From: Lutjanus erythropterus
Lineage: Eukaryota; Chordata; Actinopteri; Lutjaniformes; Lutjanidae
Reading direction: 5' to 3'
NCBI GenBank assembly: GCA_020091685.1
Contig: CM034604.1
Location: forward strand, 6,933,820-6,997,819
DNA length: 64,000 nucleotides
Position numbers and translations under genes: made by a program. The notes under the pieces are model-generated. The model saw only the letters and a program-made list of their open reading frames with translations. It was not told where the DNA came from and did not search any database. This document shows, piece after piece, positions 34,301 to 44,805 of the stretch (position 1 is its first letter; every line of letters starts with the position of its first letter).

Positions 34301-34979
34301 CACTCTTGAAAATAAGGGTTTCAAAACGGTTCTTCCTGAAGGGCTGAGGTTTCTGCCCGGAACTATTTGGGTTCTTTGTACCACAATATAAGACAGTTCT
34401 TTGTAGAACCCCCTGGATGGGCTTTAGATGGAACTCTTGGACTATAAAAAGGTTTTTGGTATTACTACCTTAGTGGGTTCTAAATAAAATCCCTGGAATA
34501 TAAAAGATTCTTGGCAGAACCCCCTGAGTGGGATACAGATAAAACCCTTGGAGTATAAAAGGATTTTTGACTAAACTCCCTAGCTGGGTTCCAAATAAAA
34601 CCCTTGGAATATAAAAATGTTCTTGGCAGAAGCCCCTGGGTGAGTTCTAGATAAAATCCTTCTAATATTAAAGGGTTTTCGGCAGAACTGCCTGGGTGTG
34701 TTCTAGATGAAACCCTGGAATATAAAAAGGTTCTTGGTAGAACCTCCTGTGTGGTTTCTTGTTAGAACCTTTAGAAGGTGGAAATGTTCTAGACAGAACC
34801 CTCAGAGAGAGTTGTATCAAAGAAAGACTTCTCTTCAGAACGTCTTATAGGGAGTTCTGGGTGGACCCTTTCACAGATGGTTTAACCAAAAACCAAAACC
34901 AAACCAAAAACAGTCCTCCTATGTAGATAACCTGAAGAACCCTTTCTGGGTCTAGTAAGCACCTTTATCTCTAAGAGTG
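34301..34979. mobile_element. 679-bp MITE with an internal 55-56-bp minisatellite
   Basis: The ends are inverted (left CACTCTTGAAAATAAGGG, right reverse complement CACTCTTAGAGATAAAGG) and are flanked by TA at 34299-34300 and 34980-34981, as for Tc1/mariner-type insertion. Most of the interior is a degenerate tandem array. The anchor TATAAAA recurs at 34443, 34499, 34554 and 34610 and in degraded form further on. Each unit includes GGTTCTTGGCAGAACCCCCT-like and AGATAAAACCCTTGGAATAT-like blocks. About 6-7 units are recognisable. Confidence 0.9.
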
Positions 34980-34981
34980 TA

Positions 34982-37300
34982 TGAGGATACATGGACAATA
35001 CAGCAGAAACACACACATGGAAATATGCAGAGGCTGCTGCTAGAACTCTGTTTGATGTGTTTGATATGCTGCCCTCAAAGGCGCGGCCACAGGGGTGAGC
35101 CAGAGACGCAGCGAGAACAAAGAAGGAGAGAGCAGAGCATCGAGGAGACAGAAGGATGGAAGGGTGGAGGCAGGATGAGAAGAGAGGAGAAGCGAAAGTA
35201 CGCAGGGAATAACCTCTGCATATCTGGGCCATGAAAGCAACCTATAGGGAGAACTTGTGTTGCATTCTTGAGTCTTCATGTGTCTGTGAGAACACGTGGG
35301 GCTTCTCCCTGCATCAAAAGAGAGCAGGTTTCTGATCTTAGCGTGTAAGAGTACAAACAGACAGGTCTCTTTATCTGCAGAAACAGGAGCTGAAATATTA
35401 TGCAGGCCCTATCCACACATACACTGGTTTTTTGAAAAGACATAGTCATTTCTATGCATTCTGGCCTTTCATCCACACATGAATGGTCTGCACAAGATAC
35501 CCCAGAATCTTTTTTAAATTCTTGCAAGAATCTGGATTGTATCTGGTGCATATATGGCTGATATGCTGTATACCCGGTCAAATACAGTACTAAGCCAACA
35601 TTTGTCCGCATACATCTAATGTTGCATACACATTAAATTAGTTATCCAACTATACCCTCATGCCATATATTGAAATATTCAGAATATTTGGCTACAATTA
35701 TGACCAAATTAGTGGCGTAGCATCACTCTTTGACACTGAAGCAGTGTGTAGCATTCAAAATATGGCAGAAGTCTGTTGCAGAAATATTTTCACTCTATAT
35801 TCTGATAGTGTCAAAGTGGTCCCAATTCAGTGATTAGCTTCAGATTTGACATCTGACCTCCTGCCTTGACCACAAGCACCCATATGTCCCATGCATTAGA
35901 AATGCTCTCATTATAATCCATGCAGCTGTCAGCACCAGCTCTGTGCTGCGTCTGAAGGGTGTAAACGCAGACTGAAGACTTAATTTAGACTTCTTGTCTA
36001 TTTTTAAGTCAGATCAGCTCACTCTGCTCTGTTTTATTCCACAGACTCTTGACTTCACCCAGCAGCTGAGAAACAATACATGAACTTCTCTGACTTTTTC
36101 TGCACTGTTTTTGTGGGCAAACTGTACATTTACTGCCACTAAGACAACTTCACTGCTAAACTTTAATCCCTTTGCTCTGATCACCAGCTACCCACTGCGC
36201 ACACACACCGCTGTGCTTATGCAACAATCATATGCATTGTGTTGACAGATCAGGAATGTTCACACATATTCAAAAGAAAACTGCAGAGAAAGTTTGGTTC
36301 ATTTGTTCCTGATGCTTTGAAATGTGTCAACAATACAGATCCTATATGGACAGACCCTTCAATGTGGTGTGAATGAGGTTGTCACACAAGTGTGATGCTC
36401 ATGTGACCGTCAAGAATAGGTTATTTGAATAAACCAAATAAAACTGCAGAACCTGGCAGAGATAATTAAAGTTTTATCGTGGTATTCAGCATAAAGCGCT
36501 TGGCACTGCTGTACTTTACCCCATAAATAAAATAATGTGAATGGCACATAATTAAGGTGTCATTCACATTATTAGCTGATTTATAAATCAGTGGGAGCAG
36601 GAGACAGCTACCTGCTGGAGTCATTTGTGTCTGAAACTACAGTTAGTAGTTTGATAGAAAACATGAAGTGCATACGTGTATGAAAACACTGATCAGAAGC
36701 AATGAAGACTTCAAACATAATGTTAGGAGATCAAACAGAGCATCACTGGCAAGTTGTTGCTTTGATCAGTCAGCTCATTCTGACATTTATTCCCATATGG
36801 TGTGAACACAGACTTACTGAGACGCTATTGGACAAGAACTCGTGTTAAGATGCTTTTAATGTGTTCATCATTTTGCACAGGCAACACAACCTCCCTGTAA
36901 TTTCCTGTTACCCATAACCTTCCCATTTATTGTTTTTGCTCAATAGAATACTCGTTAAATTTGAGATTAAGTTCTGCAGGACGATCTCTAATTGCTGCTT
37001 CCAAGAGTTGCTATTGTATTGATCCACATCTGATGAATGAAAATACACTTGTTTCTGAAATCACTCTCTGGAGGATCTATGAACAGAAGCAATCAGAGAG
37101 CCAAAGACCTATAAGATGTATTTGCCCATCAGGCACAAGATATACCGAGCATTAAGAATTAAAAACCAACGTGTTCGGACTCATTGTGTGATAGTGTCTT
37201 TTAACTCCTCTTAATAACATGTTGATTAAGTATTGATTGGCTGCCAAGATGTATCACATCTGTGAAAGAGAATCAAGTTTTTTTCCCAGCAGATATTTGG
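34982..37300. other. No gene recognised
   Basis: About 2.3 kb without recognisable exons, tandem arrays or element ends. The minus-strand frame at 35276-35611 has no motif I know. Confidence 0.45.
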
Positions 37301-37304
37301 CTGC

Positions 37305-37390
37305 TTAAAGGAACAGTGTGCACCCATCAAAAAAATACATATTTTTTTCTCTGTAGTGCTATTTATCTATCTAGATTTTCTAGAGAGACA
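37305..37390 (+). repeat. Relic of the GTGCTATTTATC-type repeat
   Basis: AGGAACAGTGTGCACCC, then TAGTGCTATTTATCTATCTA and GATTTTC. It is related to 12332-12445. Confidence 0.45.
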
Positions 37391-37639
37391 GGTCATGGCA
37401 GAGAGACTGTGAGATGAGAGTGTGAGACATTGTGAGAGAACAGGTGAGATCCAACATGGTGGCGCCCTGCTGCTAGAATCAATACAAACAAAGTACTTCT
37501 CAAACTTCTGAACTTTCACATTTGCTGAGTTGTAGTTCACGACTCTGGAAGACTTGGAAAACTTGGCAGACAACTACTTTTACAGGCTGTGCATCATGAG
37601 CCCTCCACTGGAACAGCCAAGTCAAGACTAGTCCACAGA

Positions 37640-38175
37640 AACAGATGACAGAGCCACAACGATCCAGGGTGAATCAATAAACAATAAACTGTCAATTCTT
37701 GAACTACATCATCATCATGCCGAAAACACCCTTAAAGCCGGTCTCGAGTACAGCCAGCCACAGATTGAAACATCACAAATTGAAAACAAGGAACTGAAAC
37801 TCACAGGAAACACACTCTCCACTCAGGTCCGCCCAGAAACATGAAGGAAACCATCCTCGACAGTCAGTGCCGCATGTGCAACAATCTAATATTCACAGGA
37901 ATAACTGAACAAACACATGAAACCCCAGAAATTGCAACAAAGAAATTCAAGCATTCTGCCCTAAAAGTAACTCAAGACGGCATAAACAGCATCACCTTCC
38001 ACTGAGTACAAAGCATCAGTGAAAAAAACAGCACCGACCTACCATAACTAAATTTTAACATTACAAACAAAAATAGTTTGTAAAAAAACAGAGGAAGGGA
38101 GCTGAAAGGAACAACCTACAGTACAGCATGGACAATCAGTTCCCCAAGGGGATTCAGGACAGGAGAAAAAACCCC
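37640..38175 (+). pseudogene. L1-type retrotransposon ORF1 relic
   Basis: The frame from about 37640 to a TGA near 37843 has the heptad-like, Leu/Glu-rich character of an L1 ORF1 coiled coil (INNKLSILELHHHHAENTLK, ETSQIENKELKLTGN). After the frame break, 37865-38002 reads QCRMCNNLIFTGITEQTHET, then PEIATKKFKHSALKV and INSITFH. This matches the RNA-binding (RRM-like, Transposase_22) domain of L1 ORF1 proteins, which usually read (R)NNLIFxGIPE and end FxRVHRIG. A TGA (38003-38005) replaces the usual Arg. The next block, after another shift (38128-38165), is MDNQFPKGIQDRRK, equivalent to the conserved NDQFPxEIxxRRK. ORF2 is absent. It is a dead fragment of a LINE nucleic-acid-binding protein. 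Confidence 0.85.
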
Positions 38176-38189
38176 ATCCATCATCCGTG

Positions 38190-39240
38190 TATCCTTGACA
38201 TGTTGCAGGGGGGAGGGCTGGAGCCTGGGCAAGAGTCAGAGTACAACCTGGACAAGTCGCCAGTAGGGGTGCAACGGATGACAGTTGACCCGTGTCCCGT
38301 ACGGATCGCCCTCTACAGTTCGGCACGCGTGTGATCCGCGGACCACATGTGAGCATCATAGTTTTACTGTCACTGTTACTTTTGTATAAGTTATAATACC
38401 TGAAATCTCAATGCAGAGTTGCAGTGAAAAGACAGGACAGATGCTGCTGTGTGCAGCGCATCTCTGCAAAGAGCGACTGATTTAAAAGCCGTCACATCGT
38501 CTTGAGTGAATCCAGATCATAGCTGATATCACCAAAGTTTCAATAAACAGTTTTATGATCTGTTTCTTTGGTGATAGCATAGTTACATCAGTGAAAAAAG
38601 TTGTCTTAACTTCTACACAGCTCCTCTCTGCTCACCGGTGCAGCTCTGTCTCACCCCGTCTGTGACACAGTGTGTCTGCTGATTGATCATGACTTCTAAC
38701 CAATCAGATGTGCTGCTGTAGGCGGGACATTGACCCAGACTACAGAGTGTAGTTGTGTATTATACTGTGCAGTGTATAATGATCTAATATATGTATAGAA
38801 TATACATAGTACAGCACTGTATAAGTTTGAAGTTTTTAATATTATTACCATTATCGTTACTATTATGATTATTACATTACATAACTATGGTGATAATTAC
38901 AGACAGACAAAGATCAAAGACAAGTGCATTTTTAAAATAATTTAACCCTAATGCCACCACTTTTTTCTTTTTTCCTGATCCGAAAAAGGATCTGATCCGT
39001 GACTCAAAACCGTGATATGATCCGAACCATGAGTTTTTTGATCTGTTGCACCTCTAGTCGCCAGTTCATCTCAGGACTAACAGACAGAGACAAACAACCA
39101 CAAATTTAGAGTTACCAATTACCCTGTTGTGCTGCATGCCTTTGGACTGTGGGAGGAAGCTGGAGAACCCAGAGAGCACACACGTGGACACCATGCAAAC
39201 TCCACACAGGAAGGTCCTGCCCCCTGCCACAATTATACTG
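38190..39240 (+). repeat. Teleost dispersed repeat, split by a hAT insertion
   Basis: The outer repeat reads GGGGGAGGGCTGGAGCCTGG, GAGTACAACCTGGACAAG and TCGCCAG to 38263, and resumes at 39057 with GTCGCCAGTTCATCTCAGGA, GACAGAGACAAACAACCAC, CATGCCTTTGGACTGTGGGA, GGAAGCTGGAGAACCCAGAG and CATGCAAACTCCACACAGGA. I recognise it as one of the most frequent dispersed repeats in fish. A second, shorter copy is at 48655-48780. Confidence 0.85.
38264..39056. mobile_element. 793-bp non-autonomous hAT element with perfect 8-bp TSD
   Basis: The element starts TAGGGGTGCAACGGATGAC. The reverse complement of its right end starts TAGAGGTGCAACAGATCAA. It is bordered by the identical octamer GTCGCCAG at 38256-38263 and 39057-39064. 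The 8-bp duplication and the TAG-type ends place it in the hAT superfamily. The host repeat reads continuously once the insert and one octamer are removed. The interior has GGATC/CCGTG words mirrored near both ends (GTACGGATCGCCC, CTGATCCGTGACTC) and no transposase frame. Confidence 0.95.
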
Positions 39241-41847
39241 GATGTATAATGCAAGCAAAGGCCCGGGGTGTCAAAGCCCATGGCTTCAGAATACACTGAT
39301 CAGAAAACACTACCTGGACTGGAAAAAAAAAATGTCTACAAAATGCATAAATATTCTCTGAATCTGATAGAAAGTGTAATCACTGCACCCATTTGGCTCA
39401 CCGCAACAGACATTTTTGGAGACAGGGTTGCAAAAAAGATGGGACCATATTGGTCAACATATTTCTTGACACATTTCCTCTTTATTTTTTCTCTGCTGCA
39501 TATATATTTTCATGACAGCTCTGCTTTTGGACGGCACAGACCAGACGGAGGGAAGGAATTTCACACTCTGCTGCCGGCCAAAAGTCCAGCCAGAATGTGT
39601 GGCAGGTTAACAGGAGATTTTTATGCTGCTCTCATCAGCTCCTTATCTCCTATATTTCTGTATCTGTTTCTTTCTTGTGTCTGTGCTCATTCTGTTTCTT
39701 TTATTATTATTGCAGGACTCAAGTGCAATTGTGTTGTTATGATCAAGTGGACCCTCACAAGAGTGGCTGTCACCTTGGCTGTTCCTCTTCAAGGATCGTT
39801 TCCTCTCTCATTCCTTCTTTTTATGCAAGTGATTTTATTTTCCTTTTTTTTTTTAGCTATAATATGTACCAATATATATTTGTTATATATTTGGTTGAGT
39901 TGTGTACTTGCATTATCCCTAATGTTTCCACTGCTCAAGCCCAGAGAAATCCATAATTTATTCAATACCTGTAACCGTTTCTTTTCTGCTAGCCATTGCT
40001 AGCTAGCTGCTAATGGCTATAAATTGCATGAAAACATTGCATGAAAACATATGTCAGATTGAAATGCAAACCTGGAGTGTGCAACATGTCTAACCAAACA
40101 AACCAAACCGAAAGAGTGCACCATTTTCATAGCTTGAAAGCTAAATCCCCCACAGCAGCTGCAGCTAACATTAACATGCCTGCAGCCAGCGTCTAAACTG
40201 TGTAAACTGACCACCACGGATAAAATTTTAACTTCTCCAAGTGATTAATTAACTTGTTGGAAAAGCTGTCTGAGATAACCTAAGATGATTTGAGAAAGGA
40301 GAGGGAAGGATTTCATTTTGTGTGGTGTGTAAAATACTTAAAATAAATAGAAAAATCCTCAAAATAAATAATGTTCAAATTGAGAAGTTTGTATATACTT
40401 TTTACAATGGATATTACCATCTTTGTTATTACAGAGAGAGTAAAGAACCCAAAAAGTAACTGTTGGGTACAGATACCAAATTCTAGATACTGGTGATCAA
40501 ATGTTCAAATGTTAACAGAATCCGAACCTAACTTTGGCTACTTACATGTTACAAGAAACACTTGCAAAAAAAATCAGTTGCAAAAACTTTTACTCCATCT
40601 GTTTTCACTTGTTCTTAAGTAAATAAATACAGGCGTAGGGATGCAACAAAGTTTTTTACACATTTAAAATATATCATGATAAAAAAAAATCTCAATACCA
40701 TACCAGACAGTTGATTATATCTATTTACTTCATTTTGTTAAAGAAGAAAAGTAGAAATTTTACACAAACAAAAACACCAGATTTATTATTATGAAGGACA
40801 TCTTTTTTTCAAGTCGTAATTTTTCTGTTTTTTTTAAATTTTGCAATAAATATTGAACCACAGACCACATCCATAATCACCAGAATTTTTTATTAATTCT
40901 CCTCTTGGAGCTTCCATACAGTCCCCCACCTCAACATATCTGCATTTTCCCTTTCAGCTCTCCACGACGACTGTGTGCAAACTCACCAACACCTCCAATG
41001 AAACCAAAATAGAAATTGCTTGTCAACATCTAAAACTCATGCTTGGGAAATCCCACATGGAACAATTAGGTTTGTGTTTTTTTTTCCTTCCCTAATCCCT
41101 TTTGCTCTCCTCATAAGGAGAATGTCAAACGCTATTTCTCCCGTGGGTGGTCTAAAAAACAAAAAAACAGAAAAACAAATAAAAACCCTCCCACACATTC
41201 AATCAGCCACTGCCATTTCTTGTTATATGATAGCCAGCAGTTATTTGAATGCAGCCCTCCTGTCAAATGCCGCTCAGATATCATTATCTGCAGCAAGGTG
41301 AGTCACCTCTAGTCGTCTCGTGTCCTGCTGACAATACTGCGAGTGGATCCATATCTCCCTGGTGGATCACTGGATCTATACTGAGTGTCAGGGGCAACCC
41401 ATCATACTGTGTGTCTGTCACATTCCTCTGTAATTGATGTTTATGGTTAAACTTATGCAGGAGACATTCTCATACTCTTATAATCCTCTTATCTCTTGAA
41501 CGGAGGGACGTGTACGTTGGCTCGCCAAACCCCCACAGGAGGAATGTTGGCCGCGTCCAATTATGCCGTTTGCGCTCTCCGTTTCACCGACTACGCGCTT
41601 CTCCACCTCATTTCACTCGCCTTCCACCTCCACGCTCGCTTCCCAAGTCACATCAATATCGCAGCGCCGCTCTCTCATTGTAATATCAAACAGTCTGGTA
41701 GGAACATTTCTGCTCATCCTCAGGCTGTGGAACAAAAGGTGCTGCACAGACAGCATTTCACTTCAGTCTTGTGGAGGAATTTCCTACACTGTTACAACAT
41801 ATACTTTGTTTCTTTACTGCAGTATTGCTTAAATACAGAAGATTATT
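39241..41847. other. No recognised gene; one unusually long open frame
   Basis: AT-rich, partly pyrimidine-rich sequence. A 244-codon plus-strand frame (39268-40002) starts at the edge of the preceding repeat and has no known motif. Its hydrophobic stretches come from T-rich text. The segment 41500-41760 is CpG-containing and repeat-poor. Nothing here can be called a gene from the sequence alone. Confidence 0.4.
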
Positions 41848-42250
41848 AGGGCCAAGCATAATGGAGGAAAATGAGGAGGAAGAAGTTTTTTTGTTTTTGT
41901 ATTTTGAGAGTAAAGTCATATTGTTGAGCATAAAGTGAAAATGTCAAGAATAAAGTCAAACTTTAAGTATTAGTGTCAGGGATTAAAAAACAATTCATTC
42001 GAGAATAAAGTTGAAATATTGAAAGTAAAGTTGAAATATCATTTCAACTTCATTCTTGAAATAGTATTTAAACTTTATTTTTGACTTTTCAACTTTATTC
42101 TCAACATTTCGACTTAACTTACAATTCCCATTTATTGCTTTTTATGCCTGGTACTCATGGTAAAATTATGACTTTATTGTCAACAATGCAACTTTACTCT
42201 GAGTGCAAATTTAAAATTCCTTTCTATCATTTTTCTTTATGCCCGGCCCT
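41848..42250. mobile_element. MITE-like element built of inverted 'GAATAAAGTTGAAAT' arrays
   Basis: The ends are inverted: left AGGGCCAAGCATAATGG, right reverse complement AGGGCCGGGCATAAAG. The left half carries direct copies of AGAATAAAGTTGAAATATT-like units, and the right half carries their reverse complement (TTTCAACTTTATTCTCAAC and relatives). The switch is at about 42040 (GAAATATCATTTCAAC). The whole forms a foldback of tandem arrays. Confidence 0.8.
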
Positions 42251-42397
42251 GATACTCTTCTATCCTTAAAAGATCAGCCCGCACATCACATTGTCTCATA
42301 GCTGTGCAGATATGATTTGCAAAGGTTTTAAGAAGCTGCTGAAAGTTTGCCTTTACACTAGCACTAAATGAATGACATTGAAAAGGATAATTCCAGA

Positions 42398-42440
42398 AAA
42401 GTCTGCATATGGAGGAGGTAGGGTGGATAGATGAGCCAAA
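42398..42440 (+). repeat. Stub of the composite minisatellite element head
   Basis: TGCATATGGAGGAGGTAGGG followed by TGGATAGATGAGCCAAACAG matches the start of the 18225-19110 element head. No tRNA-arm-like part or 28-bp array follows. Confidence 0.55.
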
Positions 42441-42587
42441 CAGATGCTTTTATTCTGAAAAATCTATCAGGAGATTGCATAATTATTACAAACTTGATTG
42501 TGAAGCCCTGCATGTACAAAACTAAAGTAAAAAAAATGAAGCACTGAGAATGCGTTGAACATCTCTAACAATGAAAAAGGCAATGCT

Positions 42588-43066
42588 TCAATCTCCAGGT
42601 ACCATAATGTCATGGTAAATAGGTCGTACCAAATAACATTTGAAAATTCTTAGAAATTATCCACAAATTTCATGTTTACCATTTAAATGGCTCCAAATTT
42701 CCCTGCAAATTACCCCCAAATTTCATGGTAAGTTTGTGATAATTCACAAGTGTTGTTTTCATGCAAGTAGGTGGTAATTACCATTTCCTTATATAGAAAT
42801 AGTGGAATATAATTATTAAATGATGTTGGAGTAATTTTCAATAAATTTGGATACTTTTTAAGAAATTAAAGTGATACTATTTGCTAATTATCACATATTT
42901 ACTGTTCATTTCAAAGAAAGTGCAAATATAAAATGGTTGTTACCACCTACTTGCAAATTATCACGTACCCACCATGAAATCTGGGGGTAATTTTGTGGGT
43001 AAATTCAAAGAAATTTCAAATGTGTTACTGGGTAGTTACCATGAAATCATGGGACCTGGAAATTGA
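42588..43066. mobile_element. 479-bp MITE with long imperfect inverted repeats
   Basis: The left end is TCAATCTCCAGGTACCATAA and continues to TGTCATGGTAA. The reverse complement of the right end is TCAATTTCCAGGTCCCATGA and continues to TTTCATGGTAA, so about 26 of 31 positions pair. Further in, GCAAGTAGGTGGTAATTACC on the left mirrors TTACCACCTACTTGC on the right, giving a second paired segment. It is AT-rich and non-coding. The target duplication is not evident. Confidence 0.85.
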
Positions 43067-43596
43067 GACTTTTTGTTCCCTTGACTTTGGCATGAACAGA
43101 GTTAATCATAATATGAACCTCCCCAGAAGAAGACTCAGTCGGCCATATTGTCAGAGTTGTCCTTCAAAAATGAGGAGTTTAGGATCCTGTATCTATGAGC
43201 CAGCTGGCTGCCATTGCCCTGACAGTCCCGGTCAGCAGTGTAAACTGTGCAAGACTTCTCCACCATGAACAGGGTATGAAATACCTCTCACATAGTGGCA
43301 TTTACTGTGTTAAGCTGTCAGTATTTTAAAGGTTAAAGCTTAACAGGTCATGTATTTACAGGTCAAGAGAAACATCTGGGCGGGGGGGCTCATACATCGC
43401 ACAGCATCTCAGTAAAAGGGCCAGAGGTGTCTGACTTCCCGTAGCAAGAGGCACTGGAAACATTCAAGAAACCCAGGAAAAAAAAAAGCAGTAGTGTAGC
43501 TGTGCTTGGTTCTATCATGAATGGGGATTTTTTTTTAAACAGTACTGTATTTACTGTATAATTTATTTATGTATTGATTTTTTTTAATGTTATTAA
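43067..43596. other. No gene recognised
   Basis: Short non-coding interval with a G-run at 43383-43389 and short A- and T-runs. I see no exon or element. Confidence 0.4.
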
Positions 43597-43599
43597 TGT

Positions 43600-44172
43600 C
43601 ATAATTCATGAGTTTACAGGTTTGGAGCCAAATGCAGACAGTGGAGACAGAGGGGAGCAGGTCAGTGATACTAAATGAACAAAGCAAAACCATACAAAAA
43701 GCTTACAGAAATGTAAGGCAGGGACAGTCCTCAAACAAGGCAAGGAAACCCAAACACAAAAGACTTGCAGAGAAGGCAAAGGTGAATCAAAGGCAACCCC
43801 CCAAAAAAAAAAAAAAAAAAAAAAATTCAACAGAGAAGACACAAAAATCAAAGTACAGGGAAAGTAATAATCTGAGCAAATCTGCAAAGGGATAAAACAC
43901 AAGCAACAAAGTTCCACAAGAAAACAGGTAGGTTATAGACAAACTAACGAGTACGAACCAGCAATTAAGAAAGCAAAGACACAGGATTAAATACGCTAGG
44001 GAGAGGGAGGATAACAAGACATGGATGAGGGCAGTCAAGAACAGGTGAAAATAATCAGTGATCAAAAAGAGCAGGGGAAACAGACAAAGACAGGAAGTAA
44101 AAAGGGAACACAAGGGAAGATGTACTAAGATAAAACCGAAAGTGACTATGAAAAACCCAAACCATGACAAAT
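43600..44172. repeat. A/purine-rich dispersed repeat with 23-base poly-A
   Basis: The plus strand is purine- and A-rich (ACAGGATTAAATACGCTAGG, AACAGGTGAAAATAATCAGT, AGACAAAGACAGGAAGTAA, ACCATGACAAATAA), with a poly-A run at 43802-43824. This style of sequence (GGATTAAATAC ... CAGGTGAAAATAATCAG ... CAGGAAGTAAAA ... CATGACA) is a very common teleost repeat. I do not assign its class. The open frames on both strands are compositional. Confidence 0.55.
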
Positions 44173-44649
44173 AATTTTTGTTTTGTTTAGAAATTTATTT
44201 TGCACCCTACGGAGCATACTTGTTACCAATTTGTATGAAATGTTTGGGGTTTTTTTTTTGTTGAACAAAAGATATTTCAAAAGCTGTCATTTGGTGAAAT
44301 AAAATAAAACAAGGAAAGTAATAATAGTAAATAATAATTATTATAAAAATATGACTCCTTTAACTGTTTGTTCAGGTCCAAATTTTCTGTAATATGTAAT
44401 GAATAGTTCAGGGGTCTGCAGCCTTTACAATCAAAAGAGCTATTTTTGGTCAAAGAAAGGGGAAAAAAGTCTGTCTGGAGCTGCAACTATTAAATGCTCA
44501 CTTTTCCCTGAGGACTTTTTTTGGCAGCCATAGCTTATGGAGACTCAAGAAGACGAGCCACCATCACAGTTTAGAGGAAAAGACACAGAGCCATAGACAC
44601 GGTCTTTGATATTTTAGTTGATGAAATATTAACACTTTTTTGAAATTTG

Positions 44650-44805
44650 TTGTACAACATACTGCAATAGATTTTTTGAGTTTTGTGCCCAACTGAACCT
44701 TTTACAAACTTTCTGACTTTTAGTTGAGATAATTTACTATTCTTCCTTAGATGACTTCTGGTAAAACTTAAAGTTAGAGAAACTCAAAAAAATTGTTTTT
44801 CAAAA
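44650..44805 (+). repeat. Half-copy of the foldback element
   Basis: TTTTTGAGTTTTGTGCCCAA, CTTTTAGTTGAGATAATTTA, CTATTCTTCCTTAGATGA and AAAACTTAAAG follow the order of the left arm of the 28180-28660 element. The right arm is missing. Confidence 0.65.

Noticed and set aside
43606..44170. Open frames on both strands over the A-rich repeat
   Set aside because: They cross a 23-base poly-A run and a common purine-rich fish repeat. The peptides are compositional (Lys-rich on one strand, Phe/Leu-rich on the other).
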